From contig NC_059552.1 of NCBI RefSeq assembly GCF_905220415.1, positions 7,765,001 to 7,829,000 of the forward strand: a stretch of DNA of 64,000 nucleotides, given 5' to 3'. The position numbers and the translations under genes were made by a program. How positions within the stretch are numbered: position 1 is the first letter of the stretch; each line of letters begins with the position of its first letter. Below the pieces are notes generated by a model. That model did no database searches and was not told where the DNA came from. It saw nothing but the letters and a program-made list of their open reading frames with translations. The DNA is from Colias croceus. Its lineage: Eukaryota; Arthropoda; Insecta; Lepidoptera; Pieridae. Positions 44,478 to 57,953 of the stretch are shown piece after piece.

Positions 44478-46690
44478 GTTGTTGTACCATACCCTATCTA
44501 TACTATTCCTTTATTTAGACATGTACCTGTACATAGTAATAAGTATAGATCTATTACATAATAATAATTATACTGGTTTTTTATTTCATTAAACTTTCGC
44601 CATTGTTGTAATAAAATGTAGGTATCTACCTACCCTTTTCAAATAAGTAACTATGATTTCAAATTAGAATAATAAAAATAAACGTGAAATAATAATAATT
44701 ATCAACAGGCATTCAATGATAATTTAATAAATGAATACCTACTTACTTTAACATGTGCAATACTTATGCAAAGTTATCTGACAGTAAAATATATTAAAAA
44801 AATTATAATATGAAAGAGATTATGAAATTATTTGTATAGCAATATAAATCATTTGTTTCTACTTTATGAATATTATCACTAACAGAAATTAGACTAATAA
44901 GAAAATGAAACACATGAATAACTTTTTTCATTATACATATATTTATTTACACTGAAAACATAATATTCAAACCATATTTATTTAATTTAATTATTGGCAT
45001 AACTTGGTGTAGGGATAGGTACCATGTTTCAATCAATATTTTAATGACAGTAACTTTTATTTCATATTTTTGTCAAGACTTCTGCAGGGATCCCGAGTTA
45101 CATTGTTCTTGAAAGATATTTTTTGGATAGATGTATTAAATTTATGATGTTTGGTGAATTAAAATTGATAAACAGTATGGCCAAATTATTATACTCGGTT
45201 CCTTTTTTCTTATAGCAAACATTGTTGTTTAAAATGTAGACGGCTTTCACTTATTAAGTATATTCTTTATATTATAGTAAGAAGTATAAAATGTACAGTA
45301 ACAATTATAGCTATCAAGTTTTCAGAGATATCATGGTTATTCAAATTGAAATGTAAACACTTTATTGGTCAATCAGTCTGAGTTATTCAATATTAATAAT
45401 ACTAATAACTTTCTGGAATCTTCAATAAATGTAAAATGTGAGCATCTGCAAATCATAAAACATTTCCTTTATGTTTGGTAAATTAAACTTAATATGTTTT
45501 TCTTCATTTTCATACTCTCTGATCTTATTAGATTTTACTAGTTTTACACTTGGCATTGTAGTCTTCTTTCATCACAAAAATATATGTTTTAATTCATTGT
45601 TAATCGTTGTTTTCGTAGGTTGTTTTATTTTTATAATAACTTATTGGAAACAAACGTTATTAGTATCGACACGTCTTATTAGAATTAAATAATATAATAG
45701 TAAAACGAGTACATAGATCAATTATTAGATGAAAACTTCTTATCCTCTTCTTACTTTTGGAGTGATAAATTCACAAAACATATTTTTGATATGCATAAAA
45801 AACACTTAATATTTTACATTCTATACAAGAAGTCGTTTTCTTATTAATTGTTTTCGGAAAGTTGTTTGTTGACATAAATATTCATTTGACGTTACAATGA
45901 TCATTTAAAATTTGACATTAGTATCAATAGTAAAAAAGTACATTAAATTAACAATTGAAAGACTTTAATTCATTCAATCTTTAAAAGAAATATAATAACA
46001 TAAAAATAAAACAGATTTAATGAAATAAAAAATTACGAGCACATATAACTTTTAATCAAGTGCATTAAAATTAAAAACATTGCTATTATGACCAAAATAA
46101 ATATAATGTTGGCAGCATTGGATATGTTTTTCTTAGATTAGAAAAAACTTGAATAAAATTAATTACCTATTAAGCAATTTATTCAAGACGTTACATTTTT
46201 TGTCTATTTTAGAATAATTTCATAAACATTATAGTTGTGTTTAATAATTATAAAAATATTGAATTCTTGATTATGTTTATAAAAAGCATTAATTGACTTT
46301 GATATTTATTATAGGTATAGACACAATCTTCTATAATTATTTGAATAATAATTATTGTATAAATTAAATTAAACATTAGTTACTACCTATTTATTTAAAA
46401 AATATTATTAGTACTCATTAATTATAATACATATTATAATATATTTTCGTAAAAAAACTTCTAAATATGAAAAAAAATAGGTATGAATTATATTTATACC
46501 ATTTGCATTAGCTTAACGGTTACATATTAATATTAAACAGATGTTTTGAAATTATTTTTTTGTTATATATAATAAACATAGGAGATATTCAAAATACCTA
46601 CGTAATCACAAAATATTAATTGAATTTTAATTATGAAAAAATTACAAAACTGTGAAATTGTCTATACCCACTTTTTCGTAATGTTTGCAA
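44478..46690. other. very AT-rich stretch, no gene seen
   Basis: Among the most AT-rich parts of the window. The plus frame at 45471-45692 is hydrophobic only because of T-rich codons. No repeat family recognised. Confidence 0.4.
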
Positions 46691-46741
46691 TATGTCGCGT
46701 CTGGATTTTTACTTCCGGTGGTTTTCGCGCTTTCCCCTGAG

Positions 46742-46748
46742 TATATAT
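46742..46748 (+). promoter_or_regulatory. candidate TATA box
   Basis: TATATAT in a GC-richer patch (46690-46797) that also has ACTTCCGG, an ETS-type motif. A pyrimidine run CCTCCTTCTTTACC follows about 25 bp downstream, as expected for a transcription start of TOP type. Confidence 0.45.
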
Positions 46749-46769
46749 TCTGTGCCGGCGCCATTCCTC

Positions 46770-47185
46770 CTTCTTTACCATTTCGCCTGTTCGCAGGGTA
46801 AGTCGATTTACATATTATCATTAATTATTGCTCTCATATTGTACTTGGAGTGAATAATGATTTGAGTTTGTTTTCTTTATATATTTTACTAACTAACGAT
46901 TAAATATATTAATTAGTTTATTTATGTAATTAGGTACCTACCAAAAGTCTTCACTCTTATTCATAACGATTTATTCTTTTGTTTTTTCTATGGATTTAAT
47001 GAATTGATGATTGATTAAGTATTTTAATGAAAACAAGTGATTGTTTAATGCTTTGTTTTTAAATATTCATGTATCGTTTTCAGTAACTTTTCGAGATTCT
47101 ACGTGATCTCGTGCCCTCGACATGTTCCAAGCATCTTCTTGCAACAATGGCGGCAACGCAGCGGCAATGGCGTGTATCGCTACCG
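46770..47185 (+). CDS. first exons of an unidentified gene (5' end only)
   Basis: A short non-coding exon ends at 46797 (TTCGCAGG|GTAAGT). A second exon, 47084-47185, starts after GTTTTCAG and ends ACCG|GTAAGC. Two start codons are possible: ATG 47122 (MFQASSCNNGGNAAAMACIA, phase 1) or ATG 47147 in the strong context CAACAATGG (MAATQRQWRVSLP, phase 0). The exon is GC-rich in AT-rich surroundings and the splice sites are near consensus. I do not recognise the protein, and found no further exon up to 64000; the first intron may be long, or the exon may be part of a non-coding RNA. Confidence 0.45.
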
Positions 47186-47568
47186 GTAAGCATTATTCAA
47201 TTTATTAGAACTAATTATTAACATAGGTACATATTTAATAAGTCGCACTAAATATAATTTTAAGCGAGACAATTGTCTAAAAGCGTGGTTAGATATTTAG
47301 ACGTTGTATGTTCGGGGAGTTCATAGCTTGCTGTTTATAATATACCATGTAATTTGTTATGTAATACACGACCTAATAAAGCCTGTTTAAGACCGTATAC
47401 TGAAGAAAAAGAACTGTTGAATTTGGGTAAAAACTTAAAGAATCATGAATGATAACAAAATTGGCTACTTCATCTATTAGGTTCTAATTCACGAGCATAC
47501 AAACAAACAACAATAAACTATTGTTTTAAACATAATATTATGTACCTAAATGTAATACAAATCAATAC
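47186..47568. other. no further exon seen
   Basis: AT-rich DNA following the donor at 47186, probably intron of the unidentified gene. Confidence 0.35.
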
Positions 47569-47757
47569 TTAATATTATAAAGCTGAAGAGTTTGTTTGTT
47601 TGTTTGAACGCGCTAATCTCAGGAACTACTGGTCCGTTTTAAAAAATAATTTCAGTGTTAGATAGCCCATTCATCGAGGAAGGCTATAGGCTATATATCA
47701 TTACGCTAAAACCAACAGGAGCGGAGCCACGCGGGTGAAACCGCGGATAGCAGTTAT
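47569..47757 (-). repeat. SINE-like repeat B
   Basis: Minus-oriented copy: CTTAATATTATAAAGCTGAA to GCGGGTGAAACCGCGG. Confidence 0.8.
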
Positions 47758-48360
47758 AGTAACTAATAATTTTCTCGCTTTAAAGTTCCTGCGAATCATT
47801 TTTGCCCGGATGGCGGAAGAAAAATCTTGTTATACTGCTCTATTGAATTGTACTTAAATTAATAATTATGTATTTTTCCCGATTACGCAATGTAAAATTA
47901 ATATTTTACTTCATTCACAAATAAAATAATTTCAACTAATTTTTTTCCTCCCCATATAACGGAGATAAAGTAACGTGTTAAAGTTGTATTATCTTTCATT
48001 AGAAAGCCTGAAATTTATCTTCGTATTTAAATCAAACTATATCCATACTTTGATGAACGTTTTAATTGGTGTTTAATTATGAATGATGAGGGCAAAATCA
48101 ATTTATCAAGTTTATTTATTAATATTCTGTATCGAAGTTTAATCGATATCCATTTCTATTCGTTTGTTTTTTATTTAATAATTATCAAACACATCCTTTT
48201 TGAATATAATATCATGTAACTGAAGAAACAAGCAATTGGGTTTCCCTTCTTGTTGTATTTAATTTATCCCATGTAAATGTCGATTTATATTTTTATTCAA
48301 TAACCAAATGCGGCAGTTTGATGAAATAGTACTTTGAAAAAATTGGTGTTTATTACTTAA

Positions 48361-48500
48361 CTAGATTTCCGCCCGCGGCTTCGCCCGCGTTTGCAAAGGA
48401 AAACCCGCATAGTTCCCGTTCCCGTGGGATTTCCGGAATAAAAACTATCCTATGTGTTAATCCAAGTTACCCTCCATATGTGTGCTAAATTTCATTGTAT
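48361..48500 (+). repeat. SINE-like repeat A, 3' truncated
   Basis: Starts CTAGATTTCCGCCCGCGG and stops at AAATTTCATTGTATT, where the next repeat begins; the usual tail is missing. Confidence 0.8.
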
Positions 48501-48515
48501 TTATATGGTTTATAT

Positions 48516-48554
48516 GGTAGGAATCCGACATATGGGTTATGTCGGATTCCTACC
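48516..48554. repeat. perfect 15-bp inverted repeat at a repeat junction
   Basis: Arm GGTAGGAATCCGACA at 48516-48530, complement at 48540-48554, loop of 9. It bridges the truncated repeat A and the R1-type tail. Confidence 0.9.
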
Positions 48555-48665
48555 GACCTTAAACCCACTGTGTTCCCTCAAGCCGCATCAACGACGGAGC
48601 CACGGGTATGGTAGAATTCTTCCGTGACCCCATCAGCGGCTGCCCGTCTCCAGGCCCAAACAAAC
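48530..48665 (-). mobile_element. fragment of an R1-type 3' UTR
   Basis: Matches the 3' UTR of the element at 39872-41909 (compare 39958-40105): GGGTTATGTCGGA, CCCACTGTGTTCC, GACGGAGCCACGGGTAT, GTGACCCCATCAGCGGC, CTCCAGGCCCAA. No coding part remains. Confidence 0.75.
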
Positions 48666-49049
48666 TATAAAGGTATAGCCGAACAATATTTATATCACCT
48701 AGTAGTTTTATAACCAATAAACGAATGAACATTACCCCATAAATCAGACATAATTACCGTTATATTGGTACAAGATAAATCGCTGAAACTGTGTATTTGA
48801 TGACAAATAAATCGGCCGATATTGGTATAATAAAACAATTTTTATCGCACACTTATCGATATAATTCCTTGTTTAATGAAACTCTAGTTTCGCCTCTCGA
48901 TAAAATACTTGTTTAATATTCAATGAACGTTTGCGTTAACGCATTAAAAAGGCAATTTAATTGTTTTCTAGAATTAATTGTACTCTATAAACTGTTGAGA
49001 ATCTTTTACCTAAATACTGTATAGCATAGAGCCTAAGTTCTGATCGCTC

Positions 49050-49170
49050 GTTTTTTTTTATGTCAGAGCAAGCAAAGGGGCAGGTGGGCCACCTGATGTT
49101 AAGTGGTCACCACCGCCCATACACACTTGCAGCACTAGAATTGCTGCAGGTGCTTTGCCGGCCTTTTATG
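49050..49170 (-). repeat. retroelement tail fragment
   Basis: T-run followed by CAGGTGGGCCACCTGATG, TTAAGTGGTCACCACCGCCC, TGCAGGTGCTTTGCCGGCCT. A widespread type of repeat tail in Lepidoptera, from memory; the T-run would be the poly(A) of a minus-strand copy. Confidence 0.6.
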
Positions 49171-52100
49171 GACAAATTTTTATAATTTAGTCTAAAATAA
49201 TAATTGGTAGAAAAAATGTGTTAGCAAAATAAATAATCGCACGTAGAACTATGATAATATAGCTTTTTAATAAAATATTGTTTATAAAACTATAATTTAC
49301 TTTAGCTTTTGTATATTAAAAGTATCTGGATTAATTCATTGCTTTCAAATCACAATTCCAAACATTACCTACATAGGTACTTGTATATATTATACTCTAC
49401 TAACTACTTACTTTAATACACGTCTATACAATTACAAGGTTTATTTACCCTTCAGTCCAAAAATAAAGGAATAAAACATTGTATTCCAGTAAGAAGCGAC
49501 TAACGAACTGTCACGTTTTCACGGCAAAATAAACGCCCATAATTAGGTTCACAACCCTGTACTATGACGCGATGGAAACAATCACTATTGTAACTACACG
49601 TTTTATATTGTTACTAGCTTTTCGCCACGGTTTCGCTCACTTTCTATAAAACCTTATAAATTCTGTACTAAAGCCTTCCTCTTGAATAACTCTATCTAAT
49701 AAAAAAAAAAAACTGCATCAAGATGCTTTGCGTAGTTTTAAAGTACGGACAGAGAAATCGACTTTGTTTTATACTATGTAGTGATAATGATTGGCTTCGC
49801 TGTTTTTAAGTGTAAATGATATGGTACATAATATTATTTTAGGTAAGTATCTAAATATCCTGGAGATTTTTATACAAGATGATATTTTTATTATTAACAA
49901 TTATGAAATAATACATTATTTCTACAAAGATTCAGGAATATAATAGGTATCTACATCTAAATAGTGGTAAATGTTTTAATGGCGTGGTTTTGTCGGAGTT
50001 AAGCACCAGAGTTAGAGACAAATACGGCTAGACTAGATACGGTAAGGCTTTATACAAGGTACGTATATTGTATAGCTGTTAGTGCCTACCAATACACTCA
50101 CAATATACAATATATTTTATCATATATAATATAGTATGCATAATCGCATTAAAAGAGAGAAAATATTGTTCTAAAATTGCGCGAGTGCTTTCCTCGCGAC
50201 CACTTCAAGTTTTGTTGACAAAATAAGCCCGTTTTTATCTCAAAGGTTTATATTCTATGTCTACTCGTATATTAAAGATTATTCTGTAGTTGAGGCGTGA
50301 AAATATTGAATAATTATATCGCATTTAAAATATAAGAAATAACATTAACTTTGATTACATAAATATCTTTTGATAATGACGTTATTATTTAAACACGCAA
50401 TATTTGAAACTACAAAATCATTAAAAATCTACTGAACAGTTTTAAAACATCCTAACAAAATAAACGCCTTTTTGAATTCGACCTAAGTGGAATAATATTG
50501 AGCAAAAGTTTGCTATAAAACGACAGAGTTGCCTTTTTTGCAACATGGTAGAAGTCAATTTGGATAAAGCGTGGATTTACATAATAAATGCCTTCAGGGC
50601 CGTAAATAAATAAGCTTCATTATAGAGATCAAATAAAAGATAATTTAATTATTCACTAATTGCATTAACTAAGTTAATTTTTGTTATTAATGCTCTCGGA
50701 TGGCTACAGGATAATCTTTGGAAAAAGGTTCAAAGGAAAATTTGTAAAAAGTCTCTCTTATATTTAAATATGGATTTTTATTATGGTTCTTTTTTTATTA
50801 AAGTTTACGATGTCTGTTCATTGTATTGCAACTGTAAAAAGGGATGACGTGATTTCGTTGGTTTATATTGAGAGTTAAATTAAATAAATAATTAAGTCTC
50901 AAATATTCGTTATAGCCTGTAGCCAGCGGTATATTTATATTAATTTTTAAAAGCGACATTTTTGTCAACAATTATTATAAAAAATTGCTACTAAACCATT
51001 AAAATTATATCAAAATGTGTCCAGTAGTGCCGAATACGCGAGCTAACACACAATATTTTTTAAACACACTTCAATCGGGTCTGTATATACCTATTTTTAA
51101 ATCGAATGAGATAATACACAAAGTTAAACATATAAGATCGATATTCCTTACGAAGACCAAAAGAACATTTATGAAATATATTCCGCCCTTGCGCTGTATG
51201 TGATCAGAAAGGCATTTGGTAAAAAGATTAGGTACCCTTGATGGATGATCTTATTGTCAGTGGGCTGATTTTCATTGGATTTGAGGCAATCTTGGGAATA
51301 CTCTAGTCACTATAGTTATTACTAGTAACTTTGGAAATATATGCATTAAATAGTTATTAAAGTCATGTATAAAAACCAGTCATTTTAAATATTACAATTT
51401 TTTGTATTGGTTGGTCCACGGAAGTGTCTGGTAATATCTAGTCTTCTTATTATTCATTTGCATAGAATATGTGTCCATATAATTAGTATTTTAGTTATGT
51501 AAACCGTAGGTTATTTTTATTATTTGACATCTACGACTCAATAAAGCAGGTATGCGCAATCAATACACGTAGAGTCACTACATAATTTCAAACATTTTAT
51601 CCTATAGTAAATACGTAAGGTCTGGTAGTGCTGGGCTCTCACTCTCTTACGCTCTACAAAGAAAAGTACCAACTTTAACGCTCTATATATACTAATCTTT
51701 CATCCTGCTTCTACTTTTACCGAGTTAAAATTTAGCCTCTAATAACAAAGAGTTTTTTTTAGCATTTTTCAATAGTTTTATAGATTATTTCCTACGAATT
51801 GCCGTATTGAGAAATTAGCAAAAATTACCTCTACAAAATTACAGTGTAGATTTCTCTTCAATTTAAAACTGTCACGGTAAATTATACGCTCGTTAGTAGC
51901 AAAACCAGTAATTTGTATGTTTCGTATAATAACATAACAACAAGAAAATACGTCAGTCATGTACCGCCTTCCAGGAACTAAACTAAGACATCAGAATGTT
52001 CTAGAAATCTTGGGGTAAACTCTGCAGTGCAAATAGCACATGTGAAAAGGAGTTATAATGCCCTGCTTTAAGGTTGAAATTAGGTTGTGTGATCGGGAGT

Positions 52101-52802
52101 GGTATAAGTGACGTAACAGGTTTAACGCCATGTCGGGTGCAATTGCAAAATATCTATGTCCTAGTATTTTTAGGTCAGGATTCGGTATCGGTTGGATAAA
52201 AGCTTTCTGTTTTGTATTGCGAAATGGTATTAGTCCGTAATTTTGTTGGCTTACGTTGTGTGACCTGATTTGTTTATATGCAAGTTTTTCATTTGGCTTC
52301 GCTTACGTAGGTCGTATACATATACCTACGTCATATACCTACGTCGTATACATACCATTAAATAAATCCGATCATATAGGTAGTATTTTCTTGATTTCCA
52401 TTTATTTCACGACTATAGGCATTGAAAATACATAAATTAATTGAAAATATTAAAATTTTGATAAAGTTGTGTATTGTTTCATCAAAATAAGTTCAGCAGT
52501 TAAGAAGGTCTGTGATAACATAAGTAGGGAGACACCCGAGACAGATAGGTAAGGTATTATTTATATGAAAAGAATCTGCGAAATAGTTACACCATTCATA
52601 AGTAAATGAAGTGAATAAAAATAAAACTAGTTCAAGCTCACATGAAGTTTTAAGAATTTCAACAAAGGCAACAGATATTTCATAGAATTTATATATCTAA
52701 ATAAAATGTTGTCAGCGTTGTTATTACATAAATAAATATACATAAAGAATAATCATTTTTTGCTATTCCGGAAAATATTGCACGAAATTGAAGATGCTTA
52801 TT
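49171..52802. other. no gene seen
   Basis: AT-rich, with one weak SINE start near 49615-49645 (CTAGCTTTTCGCCACGG). The short frames 51015-51203 and 51778-51960 show no domain. CTACGTCGTATACATA repeats briefly at 52305-52350. Confidence 0.4.
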
Positions 52803-53085
52803 AGGGTTCCGTACCAAACATTCAAAATGGGACTCTATTACTGAGGCTTCCCTGTTTTATGTGTCCGTTCTTCTACACCAGAATGTACCTCGTGATCCGT
52901 GATTTTAAAAATTTAAGAGAATTTGTTACTGTTGCTAGTATAACAACAAGTTACAAAAAATCGGTTTTAAGCAACTGTGGGCACGCGCGTTCATAAATTG
53001 GATAGGTGATAAAAAAAAAATTAGCTGATTTGTACGGAGCCCTTCGTGTCGTGGGTCCAACTCGCACTTGACTGATTTTTTATTT
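52803..53085 (+). repeat. SINE-like repeat with GGGTTCCGTAC start
   Basis: Starts GGGTTCCGTACCAAAC and ends TTTGTACGGAGCCCTTCG, GTCCAACTCGCACTTGACTG, TTTTTT. A fragment of the same family, inverted, lies at 44205-44240. Confidence 0.65.
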
Positions 53086-54918
53086 TTATAATACCCTCTA
53101 ATAAGATGCGATATTATTGTATCTGATATTATTGGTTTGTCCTCCTATTTTGTATTGTCAGCATTTTTCGTTACCTATATTGTTGATTTATTCACCCCAA
53201 TATTATTCCGCGGTCTGCTGTATTTAAGATTTTCTTTATTTCCACTTCACGATTTACGACCGATTAATAATGTGGTTTATAGAATGTATTGATTGTTTTA
53301 TTTACTACATTGAATGGCTCATAAAATCAAAGCATGTAGAATTCGAAAGAGAAGTTAATTGAAATCCAAACCAAATAATTTTCAGACAAGTTGTAGTGTG
53401 CTCAAGGGCAGCTACCGACTGTCAGACTTAGACTATGCTTAAGGTTATGGGCTTTTTAAGCATATTTAACGCACGAAGGCCTTCAGAATATTGGCAGCTA
53501 CTTGAAGATTCAATTTGGCTATAATATGTATATTTTTTATTATGTGAGAAAAAAAAATATGACGCGTTGGTTCAGACATGTAGTGATGTATTGTATACAA
53601 AACAAAATGGAAGCTATGACTAAATCTATTGAACTGTGGTTGATCTAAAGTGTTATTTTTATATTATCCTTAGGTAATAGTGGTATTCTATCCTGCCAGT
53701 AATATTATGTTGAAACAATGTAAAACCCAACAAACTTCCTTCATTACTTTGTAAAGTATTGAAAATCGCGTTATTGGAAATGCCTGGTAATAAGATTAAG
53801 TTTTACAATATCGTATAAATTTTAACTTCCAACATGCACCTTGAATACTTAAGTAGAGTGAATTTTAAAAGTTTATTCATAGTGCTATTGAAAAATGTTT
53901 TTTTTTTAAGTTGGTAGTGTATCTAGAATCGTTTATAAGGTCTAGGTGATTAGCGCACATGTGACCTCAGAAGGTAGGGATTATAATGTGCGATGTAACA
54001 TAATATTATGTAGAATAATTATGTGATGAATTTAGATATTGTTATTGAATATTATTAACCTTAAAAGCCTTGAATTGTAATGAAATTGGGAAGTCTACGG
54101 CAACAGTTGAAACTTATTTCCTAACTTCCACATTAAAAAGCAATAAGGCTAGATAATATCCGTGTTTCTATTGTAATATTAATGTTATTTTGCATTGCTG
54201 CTAATCAGCAACGCGTGATTAAACCTACAACTAAAAATAGAAGTACTATACCAAGTAACCACATCACACATTAAAAATACGGAAACAACTCCATTTCTCA
54301 GTACTTAATTTAATTCCACACTCCACAGAAATGAATGAAACGCATTAGCATCCAGAAAGTTCCACATAACAGAATATTTAACTCTTAAACACTCCACGAA
54401 AAGGCCTGACGTATCTCGATTTGAACAGTTTTAATGAGATAGTCAGAAAACTTTGTGCAATTAGTGCGGCAACACTGGGGACTGTAATTACGATGTTTTA
54501 ATTATTGGGACGCGTGGTCTGACTAAGGAGACGCTTGAGGGTGCTTCGGCGTGCGGATCATTTCGAGTGTTAGATTTATGGTAACGCAAGAATATACATG
54601 CGTATTACGTCACATTAGGTATAAGGAAGTTGTCTCTATTACTATAATGGGGATTGGTCTGTGTCTTATTAACACATTATGTTATTATAGTTGATTATTA
54701 TCAATAACGAGGTTGCTATCTGTGTTGAACTAAGTAATGATTTATTCACCTAATAATAAAGTTGAAGGTACTTTGAAACATACCAATAGATAATGAAAGA
54801 TGCAATTCGATTAGTTATTAAAAAAATGCATGTTCAAGCACAAAGTACCATAAATCCGGTACGCAGTTACAACGGAAAGCGACTCTTTTTATAATGTGAA
54901 ATGTGAATACATTATTTA
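53086..54918. other. no gene seen
   Basis: AT-rich spacer. No exon, repeat or RNA gene that I can support. Confidence 0.4.
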
Positions 54919-55114
54919 CTAGCTTATCCCCGCGGTTTCACCCGCATAGCTCCGCTTGGTCTTAGCGTGATGATATAAGGCCTATAGCCTTCCTCGATAA
55001 ATGGGCTATCTAACACCGAAAGAATTTATCAAATCGGACCAGTAGTTCTCGAGATTAGCGCGTTCAAACAAACAAACAAACTAACTCTTCAGCTTTATAA
55101 TATTAGTATAGATT
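54919..55114 (+). repeat. SINE-like repeat B
   Basis: Plus-oriented full copy: CTAGCTTATCCCCGCGG, GATAAATGGGCTATCTAACA, (CAAA)n, TATTAGTATAGAT. Confidence 0.85.
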
Positions 55115-55251
55115 AGTATACATAATTCCAATATTATCTATTAATTTAAAAACCATCTGGTCGAATTAATAGATTTCCTAATTAGGGTGGGCTGAAAACT
55201 ATTCTAATTCTGAGGGTTATGAAATGGATTTCTCCAACATTAGGTATACAG

Positions 55252-55259
55252 TTTTCAGA
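55252..55259 (+). repeat. target-site duplication of the MULE, left
   Basis: TTTTCAGA immediately before the left inverted end; the same eight bases follow the right end at 58031-58038. Eight bases fits the 8-11 typical of Mutator-like elements. Confidence 0.85.
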
Positions 55260-55336
55260 CGGTTAGTCCCGCTATGGTATGGTCCCGGTATGGCACCCTC
55301 TTAAAATACCTATCAAAAAGTCCCGCTATGGTACCC
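55260..55336 (+). repeat. left inverted end with three GTCCCG[CG]TATGG motifs
   Basis: GTCCCGCTATGG at 55266-55277 and 55320-55331, and GTCCCGGTATGG at 55282-55293. The right end has the same three. Repeated motifs inside transposon ends are often transposase binding sites; this is inference. Confidence 0.9.
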
Positions 55337-55861
55337 ATCTTTTAGATCTACGTTAGACAATAGAAGGTACAACTGAAAAGAAAAGTGTATCTATAAATAA
55401 ATACTTTTAGGAGTGTATCAATAAAACGTCTGTTTGCGATATTAAATCAGTCTTTTATTAATTCAAAATATTTATAAAAAAATATCAAACAGTAAAACGA
55501 AATATTAATTGCAATGTAATTTTTAAAATAATCAACAATATTAATTACCAATAATCAACAATAAAAAAAATATAAAAAATCCACATCTCAGAAAAGTATT
55601 ACTGTAAATATTATAAACTACAAATAAAAACAACATCCAGACATAAATATTAGTTACAAATAATCAACATTGAGAAAAGGCAGTAATTGTAAATTTATAT
55701 AAACTACAAAAATAATCAACAACCAACTAGACAAATATATTAATTACAAATAATCAACATGGAGAAAAAGGCGCAAATTGTAAACATAAACTACAAAAAA
55801 TAATCAACATCGAGAAAAAGTATTAAACATTTTAATAGGCTAAAAACAAAATTAAAATAAA

Positions 55862-57626
55862 CTATTTTTTTAAATGTTCTGATCGAAATGTTGACTTTGA
55901 TATGTTAATCAGAAAATCACCAATGGAGATAGCTTTATTTTCGTAACTTTTTGTTAGCTTTTGAATCTGGCGGTCGATTTCTATACTTGTTCTTTTTCTT
56001 GAATTTATAGGTGATCTTTTTAGTCGAAAGCTATAACAAAAATCATCAGTTATTTAAGTTAAGCTATATTTTTTTCAGTAACCGTCTGTAATAGAAGGCG
56101 ACAGCCAATAATATCTACCAAAATAAATAAAATCAAATCCATTTTCAAATTCTTCTATGTACTCGTATTATGTAAAAAAATATATATCTGCTTTTAAAAA
56201 TATTATATCTGCTTAAAAATATTGTCTAAAAAATACAACTTACTTGGCTTGTTTTATATCAAAGTGACATGTGTCGTTGCCAATTTTTTGCAGAAACAAT
56301 AATAAACTGGGATTTTTTCCAATAACTTTGTTGAATCTGCCATTCCATGATTCCGCCAAGTTAGTTGTTCTATGGCGTTCATTATGGCAACACCAAATGA
56401 GGTCTGGATATTCAAGCCACTGAGTGACAAAATAGTCATTGAATTTGGTCATAGCTTCATCGTCGAAACTGAAAAAAATACTTATTAAACGTTCGTACTT
56501 GTAAAGCAATGAAATTAACAGGTCCTTACTGATATTGTTGTTCTTTACTTTTTTGCCATATAATTAGAGTTAAGTACTCAAACATCATTTTGGAAAGTAA
56601 CCAAGATATTATACCTATTTTCCATTATATGCAGCCAGCCGTCTTCAATATCTTGTTTTGGCAAAAACGCCAAGCCTATGCATTGCTTAACATGGTTCGA
56701 GGACTCTTCGTGTTCCATGAGATTTAAAGATTTCGCTTTTTTAATAACGTTCTTTTGAAAATGTACGTTACATCCATTTATTTTGATATCAGGAAAAATC
56801 TTCGCTGCTGCATTTATTACTCCTATTTCATAATCGAAGGTAAATTTCGATGGACGCCATTCAGGCAAAGTTTGTTTAATCAATTCGAAAACTTTTTCAT
56901 AAGTTTTCCCTTCTTTGTTTTTTAACAGAATATAAAATAATGGTGCTACATTCGTGGATAACTCAGTGCTTCCCATGTCTCCATGAATGACATAAACTTG
57001 TTCGAATGGGTTTGGGCAGCCGTCGAAAGTGCCATCACCAAAGTAATGCGTTACACATTTTATATATTCCTTTACTTCTGTCGAGGAAAATATAATTATT
57101 CGATTACAGTCTTCATTACAATAATCAGCCAATACATACTTATTAAATTCTTCTGGTATTATAATTTCTTCCACATTCTTAAATTGTGTTTTTGGTACGT
57201 TCAACGACTTATTTCGGTGTCTGTATAATACTGTTTTTAATTTTTTATAGTCAGGAACATTTCCTGTAAGGTGTAACCCTTTGTCTTTTAAGTTACCCAT
57301 GTGTTTTTCGAAAATTTTCTGTACTGATCCGTAATTTGAATTTACTTCTTTTTTGCACTCACTTATAGCCATTTGAACTTCATTGTCTTCAAAATGTGGC
57401 ACGCACTGTGTTTATAATCTTTAATTATTGTATTATTGGTATTGTCAATAGTTATATATCCACTACATTTAATACTATTTCTCCTATTTACACAATGCCA
57501 AGTACTTGAATTTTTATTTTCTCTGCGTTTAATATATTTATGTCCGGCACGTAATAAAGTTTTTCCACCGCGTCGACTGTCAATAATTATTAAATTTACA
57601 CCACGTGCACTACTTGACCCAGACAT
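55862..57626 (-). pseudogene. MULE transposase with FLYWCH finger, two frameshifts and two introns
   Basis: ATG at 57626. The N-terminus is a FLYWCH zinc finger: LRAGHKYIKRRENKNSSTWH, then CVNRRNSIKCSGY and a final HxxxxH region. A frame change at about 57365-57400 leads to the DDE part (57402-56578): YFGDGTFDGCPNPFEQVYVI, TFDYEIGVINAA, GCNVHFQKNV. Near 56580-56620 the frame changes again. The rest is in exons: up to 56530, then 56468-56244 (TTNLAESWNGRFNKVIGKNP), then 56030-55862 (ends SEHLKK, TAG), joined by introns of 61 and 213 bp with GTAAGG/CAG and GTAAGT/TAG signals whose phases agree. The introns and the last exon are inferred from these signals. Confidence 0.85.
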
Positions 57627-57953
57627 TGCAATAGATAAACTAACAAGCTATCCTGCAAATAGCAAACTAAACCCGGAATAATACTGTCTCTCTCTATTTT
57701 CATAAAAACAAAAGGGAAGAGCTAGATACGAATTCGAGGAAGGGCTCGTCTCTATTGTTTTACGAAAAAACCGGTTGGTCAGGTAACTACCTGAAGTGAA
57801 ACGACAATTACCGAGCGTGATTTGTTTAAAAAACAGTATTAATAAATATTATCTTGCTTAACTATAATAGTTAAGAAAAGATATTTTTTATTAATACTAT
57901 TTTTTTCTTAACGCATTGTATAACTTTTCTTTACAACAGTACCAAAAACTGAA

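Noticed and set aside
45471..45692. Hydrophobic 73-codon plus frame, a possible small membrane protein
   Set aside because: T-rich codons in very AT-rich DNA produce such proteins by chance; no start context or homologue recognised.
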